64,000 nucleotides of DNA from Shewanella sp. CG12_big_fil_rev_8_21_14_0_65_47_15 (GTDB taxonomy: Bacteria > Pseudomonadota > Gammaproteobacteria > Enterobacterales > Shewanellaceae). The stretch covers positions 60,925 through 124,924 of the forward strand of contig NZ_PFGL01000042.1 in assembly GCF_002783505.1 (NCBI RefSeq), given 5' to 3'. The first letter of the stretch is position 1. Each line of letters begins with the position of its first letter. Below are positions 49,621 through 59,161 of this stretch, in pieces. Position numbers and translations under genes: made by a program. Below the pieces are notes generated by a model. That model saw nothing but the letters and a program-made list of their open reading frames with translations, did no database searches and was not told the origin of the DNA.

Positions 49621-51969
49621 ATGAACCAAGTTATTGAGGGGTTGGCGAGGCGTTGGGCTAGCTTCGTTCTCAACTACCGATGGCCACTGTTGATAGCGAC
49701 AATTTTCATTTGCCTGATGGCTGCCGTTGGTGCCAAAAATCTCACGTTTTCTAATGATTACCGGGCTTTCTTCAGTCCAGAAAATCCGGAATTGCTAGCA
49801 TTTGAGAATTTTCAGGATAAGTTCAGCAAGAATGACAATATCTTGATAGTGATTCATGACGCTGGAGCCGATGGGCTCTCTCGTCAACATGTGCAGGCAA
49901 TAGAAGCATTGACCAATCTAGCTTGGAAAACGCCCTATGCAAGCCGGGTTGACTCGATTAGCAATTTTCAGCACACCTACGCCAGAGAAGATGATCTGGT
50001 TGTTGAGGATTTGATTAAAGAGGGTGCCGCCTTGACTCCGGAGCAATTACAGGAGAAGGCTGATATTGCCATGAAAGAGCCCTTGTTGGCACATAGACTG
50101 ATTGCCAATGCCGGTCGCACATCTGGGATCAATATTACCGTGCAATATCCGGGTAAGTCTTTGGCGGAAGTGCCTGAGGCGGTGAACTATGTGAGAAATA
50201 TAGTGGCTCAGGTACAGGAGGCAAATCCAGATCTGAAGTTCGCGCTTACAGGCATTTCTATGCTGAATAATGCCTTCAGTGAGGCGGGGCAGCAGGATGC
50301 ACAGGTGATCACTCCTATCATGTATCTGGCGTTGGTTTTGGTCATGTATCTGAGTCTGCGCAGTATTCCTGGGACAATAGCCGCTGTAAGTGTGGTTGCA
50401 CTGGCGACTATGGTGGCTATGGGGCTCAGTGGCTCGTTAGGTATTCAATTGACGCCGATTTCAATTACAGCTCCAACGATCATTTTGACGCTGGCAATAG
50501 CAGACAGTATCCATATCCTGTTGTCTTACAAGGCGGCGCGACGGGATGGTAAAGACAAACATCAGGCGATCCGGGAAAGTATTAGAGTCAACTTTGTGCC
50601 CGTTTCCATTACGAGCATTACCACCATTGTTGGTTTTTTAACGTTAAATATGTCCGATGCTCCACCGTTTGCCGATTTGGGCAATATTACGGCGCTGGGC
50701 ATTGCTGCCGCTTGGGTGCTTTCTCTGGTATTGCTTCCTAGCATGATAGCCTTGCTGCCGGAGAGGCGCACCTATGAGCAAAAGCCGAGCAGAATCTCGG
50801 CCTGGCTCGGCCGGTTTGGTGTCAGGGTGGCACATCATTATCTGCTGATCATCATCGCCACTGCAGGTTTTTGTGCCGCCAGCGCTTATGTGCTGCCCAT
50901 GATAGATCTGAACGACGAATTCGTTAATTACTTCGATAAGCGAGTCGAATTCCGCCGTGATACCGATTTCACTATGGATAATTTAACGGGTATTTATGTC
51001 GTCGAATTTGACGTGCCAAGCGGTGAGTCAGGCGGTGTGAGTAATCCAAATTACTTGAAGACGTTAGGGGATTTTACTGCCTGGTTGAGGATTCAATCAG
51101 AAGTGATCCATGTCTATAGCTACAGCGACATAGTCAAGCGTCTGAATAAGAATATGCACAGTGATGAGCAGGCTTGGTATCAATTACCTGAAGATCGTGA
51201 GTTAGCCGCTCAATATTTGCTGCTCTATGAAATGTCACTGCCCTTTGGCCTAGATCTCACCGACCGCATCAGTATGGATAAGGCCTCCTCCCGTGTGAGT
51301 CTGACGTTGGATAACCTATCGACGGGGGAAATTCAAGAGTTCATCAGTCGTGCCGAAAATTGGCTGGTAACTCACGCCCCGATAGAGATGCATGCTAAGG
51401 CAACCGGCGCTACCGTGATGTTTTCTCATATATTCCAGCGTAATGCCCAGAGTATGTTAAGTGGTAACGCCATCGCCATTATTGTGATCAGCCTCATCAT
51501 GGTGATGACACTTCGCAGCCTCAAGTATGGTTTGTTGAGTCTGTTACCAAACACTATTCCTATGTTGCTGACTTTTGGTATCTGGGCCGTTTTGGTCGGT
51601 CAGGTAGGAGTGGCAGCCGCCACTGTGACCTCTACTTCCCTAGGGATCATTGTGGATAACACCGTGCACTTTCTTTCTAAGTATTTGCGTGCCCGACGTG
51701 AGCGAGGTCTCAGCCCGGAAGAGGCTATCGAATACGCCTTCAAAACAGTGGGTGAGGCTATTCTGATCACCACGCTGATCCTCGCAGGTGGCTTTGCTAT
51801 CTTGGCTTATTCTACCTTCATGATTAACGCACAGATGGGCATGCTGACAGCATTGGCCATTGTTATGGCGCTCATTGTGGACTTCCTATTATTACCAGCA
51901 CTCTTGGTGCTAGTGGCCAGAAAACACCAGCCGCAAACAGTGGCAATAACCAGAGGTGAACCAATATGA
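49621..51969 (+). CDS. MMPL/RND-superfamily exporter
   Basis: 782 aa from ATG 49621 with GGGAG upstream. Twelve membrane helices in two halves, each half with a large periplasmic loop, the HpnN/MMPL plan. Helix motifs LTLAIADSIHILLSYKAAR and LGIIVDNTVHFLSKYLRAR carry the charged residues of proton-driven RND pumps. It is the first structural gene of the cluster, and its stop overlaps the next start by ATGA. Together with the next two genes it should move the product, or a lipid carrying it, from the inner membrane to the outer membrane. Confidence 0.9.
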   Translation: MNQVIEGLARRWASFVLNYRWPLLIATIFICLMAAVGAKNLTFSNDYRAFFSPENPELLAFENFQDKFSKNDNILIVIHDAGADGLSRQHVQAIEALTNLAWKTPYASRVDSISNFQHTYAREDDLVVEDLIKEGAALTPEQLQEKADIAMKEPLLAHRLIANAGRTSGINITVQYPGKSLAEVPEAVNYVRNIVAQVQEANPDLKFALTGISMLNNAFSEAGQQDAQVITPIMYLALVLVMYLSLRSIPGTIAAVSVVALATMVAMGLSGSLGIQLTPISITAPTIILTLAIADSIHILLSYKAARRDGKDKHQAIRESIRVNFVPVSITSITTIVGFLTLNMSDAPPFADLGNITALGIAAAWVLSLVLLPSMIALLPERRTYEQKPSRISAWLGRFGVRVAHHYLLIIIATAGFCAASAYVLPMIDLNDEFVNYFDKRVEFRRDTDFTMDNLTGIYVVEFDVPSGESGGVSNPNYLKTLGDFTAWLRIQSEVIHVYSYSDIVKRLNKNMHSDEQAWYQLPEDRELAAQYLLLYEMSLPFGLDLTDRISMDKASSRVSLTLDNLSTGEIQEFISRAENWLVTHAPIEMHAKATGATVMFSHIFQRNAQSMLSGNAIAIIVISLIMVMTLRSLKYGLLSLLPNTIPMLLTFGIWAVLVGQVGVAAATVTSTSLGIIVDNTVHFLSKYLRARRERGLSPEEAIEYAFKTVGEAILITTLILAGGFAILAYSTFMINAQMGMLTALAIVMALIVDFLLLPALLVLVARKHQPQTVAITRGEPI

Positions 51970-52790
51970 AACTTTCCATTCGTAAGCACTCATACCTGAT
52001 CAAGAACGTCGCCCTTGTCGCATCTGTTTGTGTCACCTTGGGTGTGGCCGCCCAGACAGAGTCTGAAGTCTCGGCCGACGAGAATAAGGGGTATCTGATT
52101 GCCGCGCAGAGTGATCGTTCCGATCGCGGATTTAATGTGAGTCAGACGAATGTCACCATGCGTCTGCAAGATAAGAATGGTCAAGAGACTCGCCGTAGTC
52201 TGACCATGATGACGCAGGAAGTGGTCGATGAGGCGAGCGGAGATAAGAGTCTTATCATCTTTAACTCGCCGGCGGATGTACAGGATACCAAACTGTTATC
52301 CCACGCCCATATTCTGGACTCGGACGATCAATGGCTATACCTGCCAGCCCTCAAACGGGTGAAGCGTATCTCTTCGGCGAATAAGTCCGGCCCCTTTGTT
52401 GGTAGCGAGTTTGCATTTGAGGACTTTACCGCACAGGAACTCAACAAATACGACTATCAATATGTAGGTGAGCAGAGTTGTGGCGAGTTCCAATGTGCGG
52501 TTATTGACAGATTTCCTAAATATGAAAACTCTGGCTATAGCCGTCAACGAGCGCAGATAGACTTGAGCCACTATCAGGTACGTCAAATCGATTTTTATGA
52601 TCGTAAGGATGCACACTTAAAAACATTGGCATTGAGTGACTATCGACAGTATCAAAATGCTTATTGGCGTCCACAGCGTATGAGTATGCAGAATATTCAG
52701 ACGGGCAAAACGACGATTCTTGAATTCGATGATTACCTGTTTGGCGTAGGGCTGAGTGAGCGAGACTTCGATAAGTCGTCCCTGAAGTAA
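51966..52790 (+). CDS. LolA-like periplasmic outer-membrane lipoprotein-sorting protein
   Basis: 274 aa with an N-terminal signal peptide (VALVASVCVTLGVAAQ). The body matches the LolA-like family often paired with MMPL exporters: QWLYLPALKRVKRISSANKS, then GPFVGSEFAFEDFTAQEL, and Y.RQRAQIDLSHYQVRQIDFY. Such proteins ferry hydrophobic cargo across the periplasm. Two cysteines (SCGEFQC) may form a disulfide. Coupled to the exporter by overlap. Confidence 0.85.
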   Translation: MKLSIRKHSYLIKNVALVASVCVTLGVAAQTESEVSADENKGYLIAAQSDRSDRGFNVSQTNVTMRLQDKNGQETRRSLTMMTQEVVDEASGDKSLIIFNSPADVQDTKLLSHAHILDSDDQWLYLPALKRVKRISSANKSGPFVGSEFAFEDFTAQELNKYDYQYVGEQSCGEFQCAVIDRFPKYENSGYSRQRAQIDLSHYQVRQIDFYDRKDAHLKTLALSDYRQYQNAYWRPQRMSMQNIQTGKTTILEFDDYLFGVGLSERDFDKSSLK

Positions 52791-52800
52791 CGGAGGTTGT

Positions 52801-53979
52801 ATGACAAGGAAGTCTTTTCTTGTGCTGCTATTGTGCTTCTCGCCATTGGCATGGGGGCAGTGGAATTTTACGCCCGGAGTGGAACTGGGGATCAGACAAT
52901 ACAATCCTGATGCTGCCCGTGAACAGCAAGAAGACAATGTCGAACTCGATCCCAGTGTCTTTTTCGAGTGGGATTACGCAGACCAAAGCACGGGTGTCAG
53001 TGCTGGTATTTTACCTGTAGTGACGATTGCTGCGGACAACAGCGCTATTCCGGATTTTGATATGCGGGAGTTTTACTTAGCTAAGGAGTTTGAGCACTTT
53101 CAGCTCAGGGTCGGATTTAACACCTTGTTTTGGGGGGTTGCTGAATCACGTCATTTGGTGGACATAGTCAACCAGCGGGTGTTGGTTAGAAATCTCGATG
53201 GTGAGCAAAAGCTGGGAGAGCTGATATTCCAATATGATTACTACATAGAAAACGGCACTCTCTCCCTACTTTATCTGCCCTATTTTCGTCCTCAGGACTA
53301 CTCTGAGCCGGATGAGCGACTGTCGCTACCGCTTGAGGTCATACGGGAAAACTATGTAGGACAATCCAAACAGGACAGGGAATCTTTTGTGCTGCGTTAC
53401 AGCGGGGTTTGGGATAACTGGGATATTGGCAGTTATTTTTTCCATGGTCTGGATAGAAACCCGGCGTTTGAACTCACTGATGAGCAAGGCTTTACAGCCA
53501 ACTATAGTCAGTTGGATCAAGTGGCATTGGATGTGCAATACACCGCCTCTCGTTGGTTGGGCAAGGGGGAAGGCGTATACAGGGAGCATGCGCTGGGTGG
53601 TACAAGTTGGGCCTATGTCATTGGAGGGGAATATTATTTTTACGGTATTTTCGCAGGTGCCAAGGATTTAAGCCTGTTAGTCGAACTCCATCGTGATACG
53701 GATGCAACGGCTCGCAGTAACCAGATATATCGCAATGCCTCTTTCGTGGGGACTCGTCTAGCTTGGAACGATATTGATGATACCAGTTTTTTGGCCGGAG
53801 CCCTGATCGATAATCACGGGGATTCTTGGGCTATCAAGGCCGAGTATGAGACTCGTCTGAGTAATCAACTGAGTTTGGATATAGAAGCTCGTCTCTTTTT
53901 GAAGCAGGCAGAAAATCACCCTTTTTATCTGTATCGGGATGATGACTTTATTGAAGTTAGATTGATGTACTACCTATAA
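52801..53979 (+). CDS. Predicted outer-membrane beta-barrel protein of the export route
   Basis: 392 aa with a signal peptide (LVLLLCFSPLAWGQ). Alternating short strands, aromatic ends and the C-terminal strand FIEVRLMYYL suggest a beta barrel, in the manner of DUF1302-type proteins that accompany LolA-like/MMPL cassettes. It follows the LolA-like gene after 10 bp and precedes the halogenase after 9 bp. Function as an outer-membrane exit or receptor is inferred from context. Confidence 0.72.
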   Translation: MTRKSFLVLLLCFSPLAWGQWNFTPGVELGIRQYNPDAAREQQEDNVELDPSVFFEWDYADQSTGVSAGILPVVTIAADNSAIPDFDMREFYLAKEFEHFQLRVGFNTLFWGVAESRHLVDIVNQRVLVRNLDGEQKLGELIFQYDYYIENGTLSLLYLPYFRPQDYSEPDERLSLPLEVIRENYVGQSKQDRESFVLRYSGVWDNWDIGSYFFHGLDRNPAFELTDEQGFTANYSQLDQVALDVQYTASRWLGKGEGVYREHALGGTSWAYVIGGEYYFYGIFAGAKDLSLLVELHRDTDATARSNQIYRNASFVGTRLAWNDIDDTSFLAGALIDNHGDSWAIKAEYETRLSNQLSLDIEARLFLKQAENHPFYLYRDDDFIEVRLMYYL

Positions 53980-53988
53980 GGAGAAAGT

Positions 53989-55602
53989 ATGGTAAGTCAA
54001 TACAGCGACGTTGTGATAATTGGTGGCTCCATGGCAGGAGCGTGCCTAGCACGGCAGTTGAAGCTAGCGCATCCTGATCTGTCGGTGACAGTGCTAGAGA
54101 GGAAGAAAACGTTTAATTCCTGGGTGGGTGAGTCAACGCTGGAGTCATTTTGGGATTATGCTGCCAAAGATCTGAAACTAGGCTTTTACCTCGATAGTAA
54201 TCATCTTTATAAGCATGGCTTGCGATTCTATTTTGATAGTAAAGACAGAGATTTAAGTGTTGAGGATATGAGTGAGCTGGGGCGTACCTGGTTTCATGGC
54301 ATTCCTGCTCATCAGCTGGATAGAGCCAGATTCGATACTGATATGGTTAGGTTCAACCGAGAGATCGGTGTGCAGTTCGAACTCGGTGAAACCGTTAACG
54401 AAATCACTCTGGACGCTGAGCAAGGCCATTTGATCGAGACTAGTAACAAGCTATTTAGGTGTAAATATTTGGTCGATGCGGCAGGCTTTGCTTCTCCGCT
54501 CGGAAAGAAATTGGGCTTGATTGAGTCTCAGGATCATCGTCATCCTGTTAGTTCAGCCTGGGGGCGTTTCAAGTTTACCCAACTCATAGATCATCTAGGG
54601 GGCGAGGAGTGGCGCGCCAGAACTCATTTCACCAGTAGATCCTTGGCAACGAATCACTTCATGTATAAGGGTTATTGGATTTGGTTAATCCCATTGGATG
54701 AGCACTCGGTAAGCATTGGGGTGACGGTGAAGAACAATGAAGTCAACATCAATGTAAAGAGTGCGGAAGACTTTGTTGAGTTTCTTCTGTCACACCGCTG
54801 TATGCAGGAGGTATTGGGCGAGCAGTTTGAGCTGCAGGACTATAAGGCAATGAAGCATTTGTCCCGTAGAGCTTCGCAATCCTTCTCGACTGATCGTTGG
54901 TTCCTGACCGGGATGTCATCGGCATTCCTTGACCCTTTGTTGTCACCCGGCTCGGCTTATTTGACCGATGCCAACAGGATGATCGGCGAATTGATCGAGG
55001 CTGACAGGCAAGGTCATACCCAAGAGTTTGTTGATAAGACAAAGTCATTCAATGCTTATCTTCTTGGCTGGTATGAGAGCTTCATGTTGCATATCAGTGG
55101 CAATTATCACGGCAGTTACGAGGTACATAAAACCCATTTCGAAGCCTTGTTGATGCATTGGTTTGGCTTCATCTTACCTTCCTCAATGGCGCGTAAGTTC
55201 GGTTATTGTCCGAGCATGTCGGCGTTGAGCCAAGAAGAATTGAATCACAAAACCCTGAGTATGGTCGAACAGGCCGCTATCTCGCGTATTCATGTATTGA
55301 AAGATGAATTCATTCGTTTGATCCAAGGCAAGGAGCATCGCCTCAATCGTGGTCATTTCTTCGATATCGAGCTGACTCGCTGTCGCATGAAGCATGCGCT
55401 CAGCCGAGGACATATGCTGGACGAAAAAGCGATAGAGGAGCTGGACAAGGCGTTGCTTGAGGTTACTTACAACGGTTTTTTACGCAGCCTTTGTGATATC
55501 GAGAAGGTGGATTTTGATGAGGAGAAGATGCCTCTGGTCGTAGATGCGGCCATGAAGGACAAACTCTCACTCACTCATACAATGCAGTTATTTAAAATCT
55601 AA
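53989..55602 (+). CDS. Flavin-dependent halogenase (tryptophan-halogenase-like)
   Basis: 537 aa. FAD-binding motif GGSMAG (12–17), the family stretch WVGEST (45–50), a candidate catalytic lysine at 75 (HLYKHGLRF), and the halogenase motif WxWxIP as WIWLIP at 230–235. The WxWxIP motif separates halogenases from ordinary flavin monooxygenases. Such enzymes put Cl or Br on electron-rich rings using FADH2 and O2; no flavin reductase is encoded nearby. The next genes build an isonitrile from an aromatic amino acid, so the likely target is the tyrosine- or tryptophan-derived ring. The substrate and the halide are not provable from sequence. Confidence 0.78.
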   Translation: MVSQYSDVVIIGGSMAGACLARQLKLAHPDLSVTVLERKKTFNSWVGESTLESFWDYAAKDLKLGFYLDSNHLYKHGLRFYFDSKDRDLSVEDMSELGRTWFHGIPAHQLDRARFDTDMVRFNREIGVQFELGETVNEITLDAEQGHLIETSNKLFRCKYLVDAAGFASPLGKKLGLIESQDHRHPVSSAWGRFKFTQLIDHLGGEEWRARTHFTSRSLATNHFMYKGYWIWLIPLDEHSVSIGVTVKNNEVNINVKSAEDFVEFLLSHRCMQEVLGEQFELQDYKAMKHLSRRASQSFSTDRWFLTGMSSAFLDPLLSPGSAYLTDANRMIGELIEADRQGHTQEFVDKTKSFNAYLLGWYESFMLHISGNYHGSYEVHKTHFEALLMHWFGFILPSSMARKFGYCPSMSALSQEELNHKTLSMVEQAAISRIHVLKDEFIRLIQGKEHRLNRGHFFDIELTRCRMKHALSRGHMLDEKAIEELDKALLEVTYNGFLRSLCDIEKVDFDEEKMPLVVDAAMKDKLSLTHTMQLFKI

Positions 55603-55614
55603 AGGGCCAGGGAA

Positions 55615-56583
55615 ATGGAACATTTAGCGAACAGTAAACTTACTGAAGAAAGGGTAGAGATTTTAGCAATTGACATTCTCGAGCTGATATTTACTCAACG
55701 GCGCTTACTTCCAGTGGAGGAGGATGTGCCATTCAGTGAGCAGATTGGTGGTCATCTGGACAAGGTCAAGAGTTTTATTTACGATGACCGGCCGATCAAC
55801 ATGGTGTTGCCAGCCTTTCCTGCCAAATCGCCCAATCGCAACAAGACTCTGGGTCACCTGCCGGATAAGGGCGAGTTTTTTGCCCTCGAACGCTTGGTGA
55901 AGCTGTGTAAACAGATAGAGAGCATCTATCCGCCCGGAGCCAAGGTCACTATCTGTTCCGATGGACGGGTTTTCGCAGACATCATTCATGTTTCAGATAA
56001 ACATGTCAGTGATTACGTCAACAGCCTGCGTAAACACGCCAGAAATCACTATCCGCAATATTTCGACTTCTTCAACCTGGAGGATGTGTACGACAAGGTT
56101 GAAGATTTCACCGTGCTGCGTGAGGAACTTATGATCGAGTATGGTGAGAGCCTGCACGCCTTACGCCAAAGGGTTAAAACTGAGAAGGAGGCCGCCAGCA
56201 TGTATCGCGGAATCACTCGTTTTATGCTCGAAGATTTTTCCGGTATCGACATATTCTCCGACCACAGCCGCACTGCATTGCAAAAAATTGCCAAGCTGGC
56301 GGCATACAGAGTCATTCAGCGCAGCAATGCGTGGAGTCGCTTGCTTCAGAGTAAGCTACCGGAGGCGCTGAGGCTGTCTATCCATCCACAGTTTTTGGTA
56401 TCGGAAAAAATTGGGATATCCCTAGTATCTCAGTCAGATGTTTGGACTACACCCTGGCATTCTGTCTTGGTGAAGGACAATGGTAACGTCAGCCTGATGC
56501 CAAGAGAAGATGCAGAAAAGTTGGGTTGTGTATTGGTGTTTGTCGAAGGGCAGGCCAGCCATTACGAACGTATCAGCATATAA
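55615..56583 (+). CDS. Isonitrile synthase, PvcA/IsnA (DIT1) family
   Basis: 322 aa. Family motifs: VLPAFPAKSPNRNKTLGHLP (61–80), DKGEFFALERL, and ICSDGRVFADI. PvcA/IsnA enzymes turn the amino group of tyrosine or tryptophan into an isonitrile using a carbon from ribulose-5-phosphate. It is followed after 11 bp by the matching oxygenase, as in the pvcAB/isnAB pairs of Pseudomonas, Xenorhabdus and Vibrio. The substrate (Tyr or Trp) cannot be told here. Confidence 0.88.
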   Translation: MEHLANSKLTEERVEILAIDILELIFTQRRLLPVEEDVPFSEQIGGHLDKVKSFIYDDRPINMVLPAFPAKSPNRNKTLGHLPDKGEFFALERLVKLCKQIESIYPPGAKVTICSDGRVFADIIHVSDKHVSDYVNSLRKHARNHYPQYFDFFNLEDVYDKVEDFTVLREELMIEYGESLHALRQRVKTEKEAASMYRGITRFMLEDFSGIDIFSDHSRTALQKIAKLAAYRVIQRSNAWSRLLQSKLPEALRLSIHPQFLVSEKIGISLVSQSDVWTTPWHSVLVKDNGNVSLMPREDAEKLGCVLVFVEGQASHYERISI

Positions 56584-56594
56584 GGAACTGAGTA

Positions 56595-57374
56595 ATGAAC
56601 AATGGTATGGGTGTCGTTATCAATGCCGAAGAGATAGGCAAGAATTATCTCCATGAGCTGACGCCACAGTTATTGGAGCAAGAGATATTGAATCATGGAC
56701 TGGTTATCCTCAGGGGATTCGAACCTTCAGAGGATGAGTTGATGGCGGCATTCGCCCGGCAGCTGGGGCCCCTACTCGAATGGGATTTCGGCCATGTATT
56801 GGATCTGAAAATTCAGGCTCAGCCACAGAATCATATTTTTAGTCAAGGACGGGTTGAGTTGCATTGGGATGGTGCCTTCGCCAACGCAGTACCCCGTTAT
56901 AATTTCTTTCAATGCCTGCAAAGCAGTGCTGTTGCAGGAGGTGGAGAAACGACTTTTCTCAATACAGTGAAGTTGCTCGAAGCGCTTCCCTGTGAGCAGG
57001 TTGCATGGCTGGAGGATAAGGTGATCAGTTATCATGCTGAAAAAAAAGCACACTATGGTGGTACTATCCGAGTCCCGCTGATCAGTACTCATCCGGCAAC
57101 GGGCAAGAGGCGCATACGCTTCATCGAGCCCTATAACGAAGATAACATGGAAGTGAATCCGGTTGAGGCTGTGGTCGAAGGGTTTAGCTGCGTGGAGAAC
57201 GAAGATTTCCTGCGGCAACTGATAGGTCTCTGCTACGACTCGGAGCACTTCTATGACCATGTTTGGTATCAGGGAGATTATGTCTTGGTTGATAATAATG
57301 CCTTGTTACATGGTCGACGACGTTTCAGAGGAGAAGGGTTATCCCGTTCCCTGAAACGCATCCATATCCTTTAA
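56595..57374 (+). CDS. Fe(II)/2-oxoglutarate oxygenase, PvcB/IsnB-type (TauD family)
   Basis: 259 aa. Iron ligands His90-x-Asp92 (ELHWDGAF) and His239 (ALLHGRRRF), with Arg251 as the probable 2-oxoglutarate anchor. Next to PvcA/IsnA, this family oxidatively removes the carboxylate to give a vinyl isonitrile (or only desaturates, as in PvcB). All metal ligands are present, so the enzyme should be active. Position and spacing fix the pairing. Confidence 0.86.
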   Translation: MNNGMGVVINAEEIGKNYLHELTPQLLEQEILNHGLVILRGFEPSEDELMAAFARQLGPLLEWDFGHVLDLKIQAQPQNHIFSQGRVELHWDGAFANAVPRYNFFQCLQSSAVAGGGETTFLNTVKLLEALPCEQVAWLEDKVISYHAEKKAHYGGTIRVPLISTHPATGKRRIRFIEPYNEDNMEVNPVEAVVEGFSCVENEDFLRQLIGLCYDSEHFYDHVWYQGDYVLVDNNALLHGRRRFRGEGLSRSLKRIHIL

Positions 57375-57402
57375 CGCACCCCTTTGAGAGTGGTTTGAAA
57401 CT

Positions 57403-58368
57403 ATGTCGAGAAAGAGTCTGTATCCCTGTGTATTATTGGTATTTATGCTGGTGTGGGGAGTCGTGTTTGGTCGATATTACTCTTGGACCGAGTTGACGAG
57501 CCACTGGATTTCCAGCCTAACCATGGTGTTAGGATCATTTGTTGCTGGAGCCACCCCCTTAGGCGGTGGCGCCGTGGCATTTCCCGTTTTTACTAAAGTA
57601 CTCGGTGTTACTACTGGCGATGCCAAGACTTTTTCATTGATGATCCAATCTGTTGGGATGAGTTTCGCCACTCTCTTTTTTATTGCTCGCGGTATCGCAA
57701 TTAACTGGCCGTTGATTGCCAGACTGTTGCCTTTATCTGGCCTAGGGCTACTCATTGGTTTAAATTACGACTTGGATGGCCCATATCTTAAAGTATTGTT
57801 CAGTATCCTGTTGTTGCTCTGTTCTCTACTCTTGGTGAGGAGTCAGCAATCTGTTAGTAATGAATGGCCCAAGATGACAGGACTGGCATATATTATTGCT
57901 TTGGGTGGGGGAATAATTTCCGCTTATTTAGGAACTGGGGCCGATACGCTGCTGTTTTTTTATCTGGTTTATTGCCTACGGATGAATGCTAAGTACAGTA
58001 TTCCAACGACCGTCTGCTTTATGGCATGCAACTCCATGATAGGCAGTATATTGTTATTTTTCCTGCATGATTTGGAGCAAAATCAGAGTGTAATAACCAC
58101 CTGGTTTTTTGCGGCGCCTGTCGTCGCCATTGGCGCCCCACTTGGTGGCTATATTATGTCTAAGTTGAAAGATGTGCATGTTCTCAGATTCATTAAATTT
58201 CTGATTGTATGTGAAGTACTTTCTACTATCTGTATCGTTGACTTTTTACTCGCGGGCAAGGTATTGCTGTTACTCTGCCTGGTATTCATTCTCTTGTTAG
58301 AGACTAACTTGTTTGAAACTCTCAATTTAAAAATATTCTCTGCAAGAGCCAAGTTTACCCAGCCCTGA
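57403..58368 (+). CDS. TauE/SafE-family membrane permease
   Basis: 321 aa with about eight membrane helices. The family repeat is seen twice: SFVAGATPLGGGAVAFPVF near residue 45 and GGGIISAYLGTGADTLLFFY in the second half. Members move sulfite, sulfoacetate and other organic anions. It is 28 bp after the oxygenase and co-directional, so it is probably the last gene of the cluster. Its cargo here is unknown. Its 3' end overlaps the convergent HAD gene by 14 bp. Confidence 0.8.
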   Translation: MSRKSLYPCVLLVFMLVWGVVFGRYYSWTELTSHWISSLTMVLGSFVAGATPLGGGAVAFPVFTKVLGVTTGDAKTFSLMIQSVGMSFATLFFIARGIAINWPLIARLLPLSGLGLLIGLNYDLDGPYLKVLFSILLLLCSLLLVRSQQSVSNEWPKMTGLAYIIALGGGIISAYLGTGADTLLFFYLVYCLRMNAKYSIPTTVCFMACNSMIGSILLFFLHDLEQNQSVITTWFFAAPVVAIGAPLGGYIMSKLKDVHVLRFIKFLIVCEVLSTICIVDFLLAGKVLLLLCLVFILLLETNLFETLNLKIFSARAKFTQP

Positions 58369-59026
58369 ATATTGATTGGAGTTCGGCAAGATCCCCTATG
58401 ATCCTATCCGGTTCCGCCAAAGCAATAGGGACGCCATGATTATAACCATAGTCAACGGTGATCACTTTACAACCTGCATTGCGAGCCGTTTTAACATCAT
58501 TGATAGAGTCGCCCACATAGCAGCCCTCATCGATCGTTACGTCCATGGTTCTGAGTGCTGCCAATAGTGGTTCCGGATGTGGTTTTTTATGACCAGTATC
58601 ATCATTACTGCAGACAATGCTGTCAAAGTAGTGGTAGATATTGAGATGTCTTGTGATTGCGAGTGTATGTTGTTTATCTTTATTGGTGACTAAGGCTAGC
58701 TTTAAGCCAAGGATTTTGAGCTTCTCCAGTGTGGCTACAACATTAGGATAAAGTCGAGATTGATTTGTTACGCACCGGTTATACTCCTCGATTACGTAGG
58801 CGGTAGCCAGTTTTACATCTATGTACTGCGCTTTGACTTGAGTGAGTGCGCGTTCAGTTGTTTTCTCGATACCATTGCCTATCCAGGTTTCAACTTGGCC
58901 CACTGTCACCGAATTGAGCTCCAATCTCTTGAGCATATTATTGACGGCATGGGCTATATCACCTGCGGTATTGACTAAAGTGCCATCCAGATCAAAACCT
59001 ATCCATTTTATTCTGCTATTTTCCAT
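58355..59026 (-). CDS. HAD-superfamily phosphatase, phosphoglycolate-phosphatase-like
   Basis: 223 aa. HAD motif I GFDLDGTLVNT (10–20), motif II VTNKDK, motif III lysine in HKKPHPEP, and motif IV YVGDSINDV. This is the Gph/PGP group, which removes phosphate from 2-phosphoglycolate and similar small molecules. It converges with the permease. It stands alone, away from the usual dam–rpe–gph context, so it may have arrived with the island. A run of nine G/C pairs lies 14 bp before its start. Confidence 0.85.
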   Translation of the reverse strand: MENSRIKWIGFDLDGTLVNTAGDIAHAVNNMLKRLELNSVTVGQVETWIGNGIEKTTERALTQVKAQYIDVKLATAYVIEEYNRCVTNQSRLYPNVVATLEKLKILGLKLALVTNKDKQHTLAITRHLNIYHYFDSIVCSNDDTGHKKPHPEPLLAALRTMDVTIDEGCYVGDSINDVKTARNAGCKVITVDYGYNHGVPIALAEPDRIIGDLAELQSIFRAG

Positions 59027-59161
59027 TATTGCCTTCCGTGGGGGGGGGAACTAAGGGAGTATTATTGGTGATATCTTCATAGTGTTCAATAACAGCTTGA
59101 TGAATGAGTTTACTCGTGCTCAAAAGTAAGTGTGAATTCAATTCCTGAGTGCAACGTTAGC

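Noticed and set aside
54749..55048. Minus-strand open frame inside the halogenase gene
   Set aside because: Antisense to a well-supported gene with clear motifs; no sign of coding on its own.
53989..55602. Reading the flavoprotein as a geranylgeranyl-reductase-like or simple monooxygenase
   Set aside because: VGEST and WxWxIP together favour the halogenase family; the alternative remains possible but less likely.
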